A program made the translations under genes and the position numbers. Source: Pedobacter arcticus A12 (GTDB lineage: Bacteria; Bacteroidota; Bacteroidia; Sphingobacteriales; Sphingobacteriaceae). From it: a DNA stretch of 64,000 bases. Below the pieces are notes generated by a model, which saw only the letters and a list, made by a program, of their open reading frames with translations, was not told the origin of the DNA and searched no databases. Below are positions 33,701 through 41,728 of the stretch, piece by piece. Every line of letters starts with the position of its first letter. Position 1 is the stretch's first letter. Where the stretch lies: the NCBI RefSeq assembly GCF_000302595.1, contig NZ_JH947128.1, forward strand, positions 62,001 through 126,000. The letters are read 5' to 3'.

Positions 33701-33746
33701 GTCTAGCATCGTACAATGAAAACTCTACCAATTAAATTTTCTAATA

Positions 33747-35810
33747 ATGGAAAAAAACTCTCTTCCTGAACTTCACACCAACATATCGGGTAAAATTAGA
33801 AATACCAAACTGCCAATAGTAAAATCTTTATGGCCAATATTTGAGGCTATTAGTAATTCCATTCACGCTATTGAAGATAAAAAATCAACTAACGGCCTTA
33901 TAGAGATCAGGGTGTCTAGACAAGGAAGTATTGAACTTCTAAAAGAATGTTCGGAAGTAGAAATTTATCCTATTTCTGACATAGAAATAGTCGATAATGG
34001 AATTGGTTTAAATGAAGAAAACTTCAATTCTTTTTTAACCGCAGAATCGGATTTTAAAATAGAAAGAGGAGCTAAAGGAATTGGTAGGTTCGTTTGTTTA
34101 AAAGCATTTAAAAACCTAAAATTTACGAGTGTCTTTAAAGATGAAGGGGATAATCTATTTTACCAAAGAGAATTTGTTTTTAAACCAGAAGGTAAAGGGA
34201 TTTATGATTATTCTCTGACCCCTTCACAAACAAATAAAGTGGGAACAAAAGTTTCTTTGATATCCTATTTAGAGGGTTATCAAAAAACTTGTCCTAAAAA
34301 ATTAGAAGATATTTCAGAAAAAATCATAGAACATTTTTTAGTAACATATATAAATCATAAAGCTCCACGAATTGAATTAGTTGAATCAATTAATGGTTTT
34401 CGGATTAATCTAGATAGTATTTTCAACACTCAATTTCGGGCATCAATAAGACAATCCAATTTTCAACTTTACGGTAAGAAGTTCAATATTAATCTAGTAA
34501 GATTATTTGATTCAAAAAAAGGGCACAGAATTCATTATTGTGGGAATGATAGAGTTGTAAAAGAGGAGAAACTAAACAAATACATTCCTGATCTAGGAGT
34601 TTCAATTGTTGAAGAAGACAACAACTATTTTACTTATCAGGTCTATGTCACAAGCTCTTTCTTAGACGAACATGTTGACACCGAGCGTATTGATTTTGAT
34701 TTTCCGGAAAATATAGATGATGCCAACTTTAATGATTTAGTTGAAGATGAACCTAATTTGGAGAGAATTAGAGAAAAAATAATTGAGGTACTGGAAGTAA
34801 TGCTTACCAGTTATTTGACAAATGTCAGAATGACAAAGTTTGATACTTATAGTGATTACATTTCTGAATATGCCCCACAATTTAAAGCATTATTAAAATA
34901 CCGTCCGGATGTGGTAAAAAAAATGTCTCCAAATCTTACAGGAACCAAATTGAATATTGAACTTTTTAAAGTACAGACTGATTTGGAGGTTGAAGTAAAA
35001 GAGCTTGGAGAGAAAATATTAAATGAGAGTAATTCTTTTAAAGACTCTCAGGATTATATTGATTTATACGAGGAATACATAGAGAAATTCAACGATATAG
35101 GAAAGGCTAACCTAGCTAAATATATTGTTCATCGTAAATCGGTTATAGAATTACTGGATAAGTTTCTAGGTGTAAATGAAGATGATGAATTCTATACAGA
35201 AGACACAATTCATAAAATATTTTTTCCGATTAAAAAGGAATCTGATGAAATAACATTTGAGCAACAAAATTTATGGTTAATTGATGAAAGATTATCTTAT
35301 CATAGTTATTTATCGTCTGACAAGTCATTTAAAGAAATTAAAGTAGTTGAAGATTCAGGAAATTTAGATAGACCCGATCTTTTAATATTCAATAATTCTT
35401 TCTCATTTGTAAATGATGAAGCGCCTCATAATTCTTTTGTTATTGTTGAATTCAAAAGACCAGAGCGAAAGGATTACAATACTAGGGACAAAAAGAAAAA
35501 TCCAATAGACCAAGTTCTTTCATATATTTCAACCATTAGAGCAAATACAGCAAAAGATAGACGAGGCAAAATCATCAACATTGATAAGGACAGAACCCCA
35601 TTTTATGCATACATAATATGCGATTTTAATGAGAATATCACAAAATTAGCTGATGAGAAGAATTTCAAACAAACACCAGACGGGCTTGGCTACTTTTACT
35701 TTCATGATAAGTTTAATGCATATATCGAGTTAACATCATACTCGAAGCTTTTAAAAGACGCGAAAAATAGAAATAGAATTCTGTTCGATAAATTGGGACT
35801 TCCAAGCTAA
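33747..35810 (+). CDS. GHKL ATPase fused to a PD-(D/E)xK-like nuclease domain
   Basis: The N-terminal Bergerat-fold ATPase shows the N box EAISNSIHAI (Glu33, Asn37), the G1 box VDNGIGL (Asp83) and the G2 box GAKGIGRF (108-115), as in Hsp90/MutL/MORC proteins. A transducer-like region follows, including DEHVDTERIDFDFPE. The C-terminal part has RPDLLIF (Asp544) and FVIVEFKRP (Glu568-x-Lys570) followed by a conserved-looking PIDQVLSYISTIRANT helix, matching a PD-(D/E)xK nuclease core. An ATP-gated DNA clamp that cuts nucleic acid is a plausible model (inference). It lies 46 bases after the RT gene and 33 before the DUF4365 gene on the same strand. It could be a DRT partner or a separate defence gene sharing the operon. 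Confidence 0.85.
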   Translation: MEKNSLPELHTNISGKIRNTKLPIVKSLWPIFEAISNSIHAIEDKKSTNGLIEIRVSRQGSIELLKECSEVEIYPISDIEIVDNGIGLNEENFNSFLTAESDFKIERGAKGIGRFVCLKAFKNLKFTSVFKDEGDNLFYQREFVFKPEGKGIYDYSLTPSQTNKVGTKVSLISYLEGYQKTCPKKLEDISEKIIEHFLVTYINHKAPRIELVESINGFRINLDSIFNTQFRASIRQSNFQLYGKKFNINLVRLFDSKKGHRIHYCGNDRVVKEEKLNKYIPDLGVSIVEEDNNYFTYQVYVTSSFLDEHVDTERIDFDFPENIDDANFNDLVEDEPNLERIREKIIEVLEVMLTSYLTNVRMTKFDTYSDYISEYAPQFKALLKYRPDVVKKMSPNLTGTKLNIELFKVQTDLEVEVKELGEKILNESNSFKDSQDYIDLYEEYIEKFNDIGKANLAKYIVHRKSVIELLDKFLGVNEDDEFYTEDTIHKIFFPIKKESDEITFEQQNLWLIDERLSYHSYLSSDKSFKEIKVVEDSGNLDRPDLLIFNNSFSFVNDEAPHNSFVIVEFKRPERKDYNTRDKKKNPIDQVLSYISTIRANTAKDRRGKIINIDKDRTPFYAYIICDFNENITKLADEKNFKQTPDGLGYFYFHDKFNAYIELTSYSKLLKDAKNRNRILFDKLGLPS

Positions 35811-35843
35811 AAATTAAATAAAGACAATTAATTTTTCAGTAAA

Positions 35844-36722
35844 ATGAAATTTCCAAAGAGAGTTCCACAACATATTTCAGAATCTGCAAGTTTTAAATTA
35901 CTCTCTTATAATATTCCCGGCAAATGGATTATAAGAGAAATAACAGAAAAAGATTATGGTATTGATTGTTATATAGAAATTGTGGGCGAGGAAAATGAAC
36001 TTACAGGAGCACTCGCAATGATTCAATTAAAATCAAGAAATCTTATTAAATGGTCAGATGATGATAAATTTAATTTGACGGGAATAAAAGTTTCAACTTC
36101 AAATTATTGGTGGCGTTTCCCTGTTCCTGTATTTATTTTTCTTGCGGATATGACCAATCATTCCATATACTTTCTTTCAGTTAAAGATCACATAAGAAGA
36201 AACTTCTCAGAATATTGCACACAAAAGAAGTTTTCTTATAAGATGGAAAAAAAGTACAGTATTCAAAGAAATAAGCATACTGGTCGATTCTATTTCGAGT
36301 ACCTTTATTTACAAGAAAATTTTCGTCTTCAATTCGAAAATGAGCTTTTATTTTTCCTTTCAAATTTTGAAAACATGAAGGATTTCCAAAACCTACACGA
36401 TAATTTAGATTTTCATCTAGGTTTAGAAGATAACGATTTAGTCTATTTCGAAGCTATGCACAGAAACTTTCAATTTCTATGCTCCTATTTTCAAATAAAT
36501 AATCAAATTCCAGAATTATCCATTTTAAAAGATAAAAGTTTGGAGAGGTTTAAAGATGGTTTTTATGAACTTTACGAATACGACTTAATTCAATATATGG
36601 ACGAGTTTAAGCGGATTTTAATTAAGATTAAATCAAAAATTAAAATTTTATTTATAAATGAAAAGAGTTATTGGGAGATAATGAATTTAACTTTATTTAG
36701 ATATATTAATGACTTAGAATAA
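35844..36722 (+). CDS. DUF4365-family protein, probable restriction-endonuclease-like fold
   Basis: The first 160 residues match DUF4365: PKRVPQHISESASFKLLSY, then EKDYGIDCYIEIVGE (Asp41, Glu45) and AMIQLKSR (Gln61-x-Lys63). The pattern Glu...Asp...QxK is that of PD-(D/E)xK nucleases. WWRFPVPVFIFLADM follows, as in the family. The last 130 residues are helical and lysine-rich without known motifs. DUF4365 proteins are commonly found in prokaryotic defence loci. It is the third gene of the RT cassette, with a 33-base gap, so it is probably co-expressed. Whether it is a nuclease effector of the RT or an independent gene is open. Confidence 0.82.
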   Translation: MKFPKRVPQHISESASFKLLSYNIPGKWIIREITEKDYGIDCYIEIVGEENELTGALAMIQLKSRNLIKWSDDDKFNLTGIKVSTSNYWWRFPVPVFIFLADMTNHSIYFLSVKDHIRRNFSEYCTQKKFSYKMEKKYSIQRNKHTGRFYFEYLYLQENFRLQFENELLFFLSNFENMKDFQNLHDNLDFHLGLEDNDLVYFEAMHRNFQFLCSYFQINNQIPELSILKDKSLERFKDGFYELYEYDLIQYMDEFKRILIKIKSKIKILFINEKSYWEIMNLTLFRYINDLE

Positions 36723-36851
36723 TTGATATTGAATTAAAATTTAAGAACATATTGATAATATCGAATGAAGGATATTATAGTTTCTCAGATGAAGGAATGA
36801 TGTAATTTATAGAAGCTCTCATAGTAAAACTAAGAGAGCTAATTTTAAAAC

Positions 36852-37937
36852 TTATAATTCGGGCAACGCATCTCTCAACTCTTCACTATTAACCTCTCCT
36901 AGCCCTCTTAAATACTTCATAGTGACTATAATGCTAGAGTGACCTAGAAGCTTTTGAAGGATATAAATATCTTTAATTTTTTTGTACACATTTACAGAAG
37001 CAGAATGTCTAAAAGAATATAAAGTCTGATTCTCTTTTATTAAAGATTTAGCTTTCATCTTATTTTTTGCCCTGCTCCACATGGTTTTAAAATAGTCATC
37101 ATTAATTAACCAATTTGTACCAGTAAATATATAGGAATTATCATTTTCACAGTTCTCTATAAAAGGGAGAAGAGCTTCATACACATAGTTCGGGATATCC
37201 ACTACCCTAATTTTCTTTCCCTTATTTTCATTACCGGATAAATAAATCTTGTGCTCTTTAATGTGCCTTTTCTGCAAGAGTCGGCTTTCCTCATGAGGCC
37301 TTAAGAAACAGCCATAAGCCAATAAAGATAAAAGATGAAGTTTGGGGTAATGCTTTTTTAAAAACGCTAACACCTCCTTCATTTCCTCTTTAGTGTAAAT
37401 CTCATGCAACTGTTCATTGCATTTTTTCCTTGGGGTTCTAGAGATAGTGTTTGGTAACAGAACATTTAGAGTTTGCCGTTTATTCATATAATTCCGGTTT
37501 GAGGAATTGAACTGCTCTAGAAATTCTATGACTCTGGAAGTCTCTAACTTGTCAACGGAGCATTTCTTTTCGGCAGAAGTAAGGAACTGTAAAAACTTGC
37601 CACTAAGAGCAACTAGGTCTTTCTTATAACTTCTGCTATAATTCTCATTGAGTTTGGATTTTAGGATTTCTTTGACACTATTCTCTAAGGAAAGAACAGC
37701 TTTCTTTTCAGCAGGCTTCTCAAACGATAAAGGATTCCAGCCTTTCTCTAAAGCTTTGTGAAATTCAAATTTTAATTTGCTAAGTAGTTTGTTTTTCTCT
37801 GACTGGCTTTTAGCCTTGTTAGGAAAGATACGCAATTCAAGTCTTTTGGCATTGTACTCTCTCTGTCGAATACCGTCAAAATAATACTCTACGTAGGCTC
37901 TTGATTCTGGGCTTTTAATTTCTAATTCAGTAAACAT
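36852..37937 (-). CDS. Tyrosine recombinase (integrase) of the island
   Basis: The catalytic set of a tyrosine integrase is present: Arg in LAYGCFLRPHEESRLLQ, the second Arg with His in LYSFRHSASVNV, His in KLLGHSSIIVTMKYLRGL, and the nucleophilic Tyr in MKYLRG. The N-terminal half has a SAM-like arm/core-binding domain (SYKKDLVALSGKFLQFLTSAEKK). The open frame runs up to a TTG at 37982. The ATG at 37937 is preferred and gives 361 residues. It lies 81 bases from the right attachment repeat. An orphan tRNA-Met promoter and 5' half read straight toward it, and a TTGGCGCAT element overlaps its start region, suggesting autoregulation. It should catalyse integration and excision at the tRNA anticodon loop. 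Confidence 0.93.
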   Translation of the reverse strand: MFTELEIKSPESRAYVEYYFDGIRQREYNAKRLELRIFPNKAKSQSEKNKLLSKLKFEFHKALEKGWNPLSFEKPAEKKAVLSLENSVKEILKSKLNENYSRSYKKDLVALSGKFLQFLTSAEKKCSVDKLETSRVIEFLEQFNSSNRNYMNKRQTLNVLLPNTISRTPRKKCNEQLHEIYTKEEMKEVLAFLKKHYPKLHLLSLLAYGCFLRPHEESRLLQKRHIKEHKIYLSGNENKGKKIRVVDIPNYVYEALLPFIENCENDNSYIFTGTNWLINDDYFKTMWSRAKNKMKAKSLIKENQTLYSFRHSASVNVYKKIKDIYILQKLLGHSSIIVTMKYLRGLGEVNSEELRDALPEL

Positions 37938-37957
37938 TGGCGCATTGGGTGGCGCAC
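37937..37957 (+). repeat. TTGGCGCAT and a diverged copy at the integrase start (right arm-type sites)
   Basis: TTGGCGCAT at 37937-37945 and the diverged GTGGCGCAC at 37949-37957, 12 bases apart as in the left-end pairs. It is in the same + orientation as the left cluster, 62-82 bases from the right crossover point. In the excised circle these would flank the core together with the 23140-23193 cluster. Confidence 0.6.
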
Positions 37958-38018
37958 AGTTTCTAACTGTACTAAAAATCAATGTTTACAATATTATCAA
38001 GGGGAAATGGCAGTGGGC

Positions 38019-38057
38019 TTATGAATCCTGCGCTCTAACCAACTGAGCTACCCCGCC
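38019..38057 (-). pseudogene. Orphan 5' half of tRNA-Met left by island integration
   Basis: The minus strand carries GGCGGGGTAGCTC... up to the anticodon loop TTCATAA and then diverges into GCCCACTGCC. It lacks the 3' half of the anticodon stem, the T-arm and the acceptor strand, so no tRNA can form. It is identical to the 5' half of the intact gene at 22768-22806. It now serves as a leader in front of the integrase gene. Confidence 0.95.
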
Positions 38058-38166
38058 ATAATTTCAACTTTCTGTCTTATTCTTCTCAAATCTTATTCAG
38101 CAACGGTAAGCCTGTGCGCTGTTAATTAATTATCCAAGCCACATAAACGGCTTGAAATTTGAGTTG

Positions 38167-38174
38167 CAAATATA
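38167..38174 (-). promoter_or_regulatory. tRNA-type -7 box now facing the integrase gene
   Basis: TATATTTG on the minus strand, the same box as at 22916-22923. Transcription from here would pass the tRNA 5' half and reach the integrase ATG after about 220 bases with no gene between. Confidence 0.5.
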
Positions 38175-38255
38175 GAAGAAATTACTTTCCTTTAGAAAAG
38201 AAATTTAAAAAAAATTAAAACTTGTTTTTCCCCTTGTTATTTAGTAAAATTATCC

Positions 38256-38639
38256 ATGAGCGAGAAAGTAAAATTTAGGTTGGAGTACGAAATCAGATCA
38301 TCCGCAAAAATTCTGTATAGTTTTATTAGCGAATCAAATGGTTTATCCGAATGGTTTGCAGACAAAGTAAAAATAAACGAACAAATTTTTACTTTCATTT
38401 GGGACGATGGCGAAGAACAAAAGGCAAAACTGTTATCGCTCAAAGAAAACAAATCTGTTAAATTTCATTGGATTGATGATGAACCCTATACATATTTTGA
38501 ACTCGAGATTATTAAAGACGAGCTCACCAATGATGTAGCATTAGTGGTAACAGATTTTGCATCGCAAGAAAACCTGAAAGATCGTCAAGCAATTTGGAAT
38601 GTTCAGATTGAATCCTTGCTCAGTGTAATTGGCGCATAA
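38256..38639 (+). CDS. START-like (AHSA1/SRPBCC-type) domain protein
   Basis: The 127-residue protein is a single START_2-type domain: KFRLEYEIRSSAKILYSFISESNGLSEWFADKV, then TFIWDDGEEQKAKLLSLKENKSVKFHW, and a C-terminal helix WNVQIESLLSVIGA. The family is common in Bacteroidota next to an LptF/G-type permease gene, as here (21-base gap). It may bind a hydrophobic ligand; exact role unknown. Start at ATG 38256, 52 bases beyond the right attachment repeat, so its upstream region borders the island junction. Confidence 0.88.
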   Translation: MSEKVKFRLEYEIRSSAKILYSFISESNGLSEWFADKVKINEQIFTFIWDDGEEQKAKLLSLKENKSVKFHWIDDEPYTYFELEIIKDELTNDVALVVTDFASQENLKDRQAIWNVQIESLLSVIGA

Positions 38640-38655
38640 TTTTTTGCTATTTTTG
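38629..38655 (+). promoter_or_regulatory. Promoter abutting the permease start codon (possible leaderless mRNA)
   Basis: TTG (38629-38631) and TATTTTTG (38648-38655) fit the Bacteroidota consensus with 16-base spacing. Transcription would start within a few bases of the GTG at 38660, leaving almost no leader. The -33 element overlaps the end of the START-like gene. Confidence 0.5.
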
Positions 38656-38659
38656 TAGC

Positions 38660-40096
38660 GTGAAAAAAATACACCTTCTCGTATTAAAAGCATTCATCAA
38701 ACCATTTATTGTCACTTTTTTTATAGTGATGTTTTTGCTGTTGATGCTTTTTCTTTTTAAATACATTGATGATTTAATTGGAAAAGGTTTTGAGTGGTAT
38801 GTAATTTTAAAATTGCTGTTTTATGCTGCGGCCACCAATGTTGCCATGGCACTTCCGCTAGCCATATTGCTCTCGTCTATCATGACTTTTGGCAACTTGG
38901 GCGAAAACTACGAGTTGGTTGCAATTAAGTCTGCCGGTATTTCTCTGCAAAAGGCAATGGCTCCGCTTTTTATTCTGATTACCTGTTTAGGCATTAGTGC
39001 TTTTTTCTTTTCGGATTATATGCTACCAGTGGCAAACCTTAAAATGGGCTCTTTACTGTATGATGTAAGAGAACAGAAAGCCGCTTTTTTAATTAAGGAA
39101 GGAGTTTTTAACAATAGTATACCCGGCTACTCCATACGTGTAGAAAAGAAAGAAAAAGACGGACAAATACTTAAAGACATCGTAATATACGACCAATCTA
39201 AAGGCCAAGGCAACACAAACATCCTTATGGCAAAAGAGGGTGAGATGTATAAAACCGACGACGGAAACTATCTGATTTTACGATTAAAGGATGGTGTACG
39301 TTATGAGGAAGCGCAAGGAAAAACCGGCTACAATCCACGCCAACAACTTACCCGATTAAGATTTAAAGAAACAGAGCAAAAGTTTGACCTCTCCAGCTTT
39401 AAATTTAAAAGAGAAGACGAAAATCTGTTTAAAGGAAATTACCAGATGTTGAACATCAAACAGCTGACTGCAAATAGAGATTCCGTTACCAAAATAAACG
39501 ACAGCATTAGCAATAACGTTTTTAAAGAGATAAGACCTTATCATAAGATTTACTACGCCACACAAAACTATAAGAGCTCAAAGCCTTTCAAAGGATTGAA
39601 TTTTAAATCACAAGGAGTTTTCGCTGGCGTTGGCGATTCGTTAAAAAAACAAACAGTAGTTTCAACTGCTATTGACAATGTACGAATGTTAAAAGAGTCG
39701 TTACAGAATACCATTACCACAAAAAAAGACAATACCACTATTATTAGACGGTATATTATAGAGTACAACCGTAAATTTACGTTGGCGGTATCGTGTTTGG
39801 TTCTGTTCTTCATCGGTGCTCCGCTAGGCGCAATCATCAGAAAGGGAGGCTTGGGATTACCTGTGGTGGTATCAGTAATATTCTTTTTGATTTACCATAT
39901 CATCAGCACCGTTGGCGAAAAATCTGTAAAAGTAGGTAACCTGGATCCAATACTGGGCATGTGGTCAGCGATATTCATTCTTACTCCGGTAGGCCTATTT
40001 TTAACCTATAAAGCAACAATTGATTCTGCTTTGTTTGATGTGGATCTGTATAAAAACCTGTTTAAAAAGTTTTTCAAAAAGAAAGTAAAAGCTTAA
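38660..40096 (+). CDS. LptF/LptG-family (YjgP/YjgQ) permease
   Basis: The 478-residue protein has the family layout: one N-terminal helix (FIKPFIVTFFIVMFLLLMLFLF) and further helices to about residue 120. A large periplasmic beta-jellyroll-like domain (about 125-345) follows, then three C-terminal helices (CLVLFFIGAPLGAIIRKGGLG, PVVVSVIFFLIYHII, MWSAIFILTPVGLFL). In Gram-negatives LptF/LptG with LptB extract lipopolysaccharide from the inner membrane. Bacteroidota often have a single-family version, so I do not assign F or G. The start is a GTG; no ATG is near. It follows the START-like gene by 20 bases. Confidence 0.93.
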   Translation: MKKIHLLVLKAFIKPFIVTFFIVMFLLLMLFLFKYIDDLIGKGFEWYVILKLLFYAAATNVAMALPLAILLSSIMTFGNLGENYELVAIKSAGISLQKAMAPLFILITCLGISAFFFSDYMLPVANLKMGSLLYDVREQKAAFLIKEGVFNNSIPGYSIRVEKKEKDGQILKDIVIYDQSKGQGNTNILMAKEGEMYKTDDGNYLILRLKDGVRYEEAQGKTGYNPRQQLTRLRFKETEQKFDLSSFKFKREDENLFKGNYQMLNIKQLTANRDSVTKINDSISNNVFKEIRPYHKIYYATQNYKSSKPFKGLNFKSQGVFAGVGDSLKKQTVVSTAIDNVRMLKESLQNTITTKKDNTTIIRRYIIEYNRKFTLAVSCLVLFFIGAPLGAIIRKGGLGLPVVVSVIFFLIYHIISTVGEKSVKVGNLDPILGMWSAIFILTPVGLFLTYKATIDSALFDVDLYKNLFKKFFKKKVKA

Positions 40097-40254
40097 TCAA
40101 CTCCACCACATAGCACACTAATTTTTAGCGCTCACAATACCGTTTCTATGGCTCCAAAAACCAACGATAACGAGTACTGTCTAATTACACTGTAATATTT
40201 ACAGTCCATTTAAACTAAAACATTTACCTACTCAAAGCAAGCCAATAATTTGGT

Positions 40255-40262
40255 TAAATTTG
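40255..40262 (+). promoter_or_regulatory. -7 box upstream of ribBA
   Basis: TAAATTTG, a perfect TAnnTTTG, lies 78 bases before the ribBA ATG. The leader would contain ACTGGC/GCCAGT arms (40284-40289 and 40314-40319). An FMN riboswitch (RFN element) consensus is not visible. Confidence 0.45.
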
Positions 40263-40340
40263 CTTCATAGGCATCTCAAACAAACTGGCTAAAATTATGG
40301 TTTTATAGCAAGCGCCAGTGGTTTAAGAAAACAATAAAAT

Positions 40341-41549
40341 ATGATGTTAAATACGATAGAAGAAGCGATTGAAGATATAAAAGCTGGTAAAATCATTATT
40401 GTAGTAGATGATCAGGACAGAGAAAACGAAGGTGATTTTTTAGCAGCAGCCAGTATGGCAACGCCAGAAGTGATCAACTTTATGGCAACGCATGGCAGAG
40501 GCTTGATCTGTGCTCCTTTAACCCAGCACAGATGTCACGAATTAGAGCTCGACCTAATGGTTGGCCACAACACGGCAGTACATGAAACGAACTTTACCGT
40601 TTCGATAGATTTAATTGGAAACGGATGTACCACAGGCATTTCGGCCTCGGATCGTTCAAAAACCATTTTGTCTTTGATAAATCCGGCTACAAAACCCAGT
40701 GATCTGGGCAGGCCTGGACATATTTTTCCGTTAATGGCAAAAAACGGCGGCGTTTTAAGACGAGCCGGCCATACAGAAGCAGCCATCGACTTACCTGTTT
40801 TAGCAGGATTGGAACCCGCCGGCGTAATTTGCGAAATTATGACTAAGGATGGTGAGATGGCTCGTTTACCGGAGCTGTTAATACTAGCAAAGGAACTAGA
40901 CATGAAAATTATATCTATTGAAGATCTAATTTCTTATCGTTTAAAAACCGAATCTTTAATAAAGCGAGAGGTTTCTATTAAACTGCCTACAGAATGGGGC
41001 GATTTTGAAATGATTGCTTTTACCCAAATCAATACTCAAGAAAACCATATAGCACTAATCAAAGGAGAGTGGAACGAGGATGAACCTGTATTGGTGCGTG
41101 TTCACAGTTCATGCGTTACAGGTGATATTTTTGGGTCATGCCGATGCGATTGTGGGCCTCAGTTACATAAAGCTATGGAGATGATCCAAAAGGAAGGCAA
41201 AGGCGTGGTTATTTACATGAACCAAGAAGGCAGAGGAATTGGTTTGATCAACAAATTGAAAGCTTACAATCTACAAGAAAACGGCATGGATACCGTAGAC
41301 GCTAATTTAGCTTTAGGCTTTAAAATGGACGAACGCGACTATGGCGTAGGTGCGCAGATTTTACGAAGTTTGGGCGTTAGAAAAATGTGGTTGATGTCAA
41401 ACAATCCTACAAAAAGAGCAGGTTTGGTAGGTTATGGGTTAGAGATAGTAGAAAACGTTGCAATAGAGATTGATTCAAACAAGCATAACGAGCTTTATTT
41501 AAAAGCGAAACGCGATAGAATGGGCCATTCTATTATGGGTAAGGTTTAA
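40341..41549 (+). CDS. ribBA: Bifunctional 3,4-dihydroxy-2-butanone-4-phosphate synthase / GTP cyclohydrolase II
   Basis: The N-terminal RibB domain has [40 protein letters not shown] and [12 protein letters not shown]. The C-terminal RibA domain starts near residue 210. It has the zinc-binding motif [22 protein letters not shown], then [18 protein letters not shown] and [17 protein letters not shown]. It supplies both substrates of the lumazine synthase branch of riboflavin synthesis in the cytosol. The 402-residue length is standard. It is a single gene with its own promoter. Confidence 0.98.
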   Translation: MMLNTIEEAIEDIKAGKIIIVVDDQDRENEGDFLAAASMATPEVINFMATHGRGLICAPLTQHRCHELELDLMVGHNTAVHETNFTVSIDLIGNGCTTGISASDRSKTILSLINPATKPSDLGRPGHIFPLMAKNGGVLRRAGHTEAAIDLPVLAGLEPAGVICEIMTKDGEMARLPELLILAKELDMKIISIEDLISYRLKTESLIKREVSIKLPTEWGDFEMIAFTQINTQENHIALIKGEWNEDEPVLVRVHSSCVTGDIFGSCRCDCGPQLHKAMEMIQKEGKGVVIYMNQEGRGIGLINKLKAYNLQENGMDTVDANLALGFKMDERDYGVGAQILRSLGVRKMWLMSNNPTKRAGLVGYGLEIVENVAIEIDSNKHNELYLKAKRDRMGHSIMGKV

Positions 41550-41728
41550 AGCGTAAAAATTACCTTTATACACAAAGAAGTGATATTTCTATATAGAGGT
41601 GTCGCCTCTTTATGTTTTAAATAAAACATAACCAACTTATGTTCAGTACGATAAAAAACAGCATCTCAAAAAACACACCAATTGGCATAAATTTAGCTAG
41701 TGTTATTTAAATCAAACAAATTATAACA

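Larger units (their letters stand above)
22768..38018. mobile_element. 15.25-kb integrative island in tRNA-Met carrying a reverse-transcriptase defence cassette
   Basis: The unit is bounded by the 185-bp direct repeats and carries a tyrosine integrase next to the right repeat. The sequence between is AT-richer than its flanks and holds mostly unrecognised genes. Its content from the left is: integrase arm sites, three larger unknown genes including an SF2-like protein, small genes, an XRE regulator, a tract without genes, an RT-nitrilase/ATPase-nuclease/DUF4365 cassette, and the integrase. No relaxase, type IV secretion or phage structural gene is visible, so it is a cargo island or satellite needing outside help to transfer between cells (inference). 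The right copy leaves a broken tRNA 5' half at 38019-38057. Confidence 0.93.
38019..38203. repeat. Right 185-bp attachment repeat (attR)
   Basis: Direct copy of 22768-22952 with one difference (A at 38177 versus G). Beyond 38203 the two copies diverge at once (AAATTT here versus AAAACA at left), and before 38019 as well. This is the chromosome side carrying the original upstream region of the tRNA, because the ordinary gene 38256 follows. Confidence 0.95.

Noticed and set aside
37938-37982. TTG start of the integrase
   Set aside because: It would run through the TTGGCGCAT repeats and adds residues unlike integrase N-termini; kept only as an alternative.
22733-38203. Prophage or conjugative element
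   Set aside because: No capsid, terminase, portal, relaxase or type IV secretion gene is visible in the 15 kb.
40263-40340. FMN riboswitch before ribBA
   Set aside because: The conserved RFN sequence blocks are absent; only a weak 6-bp dyad is seen.
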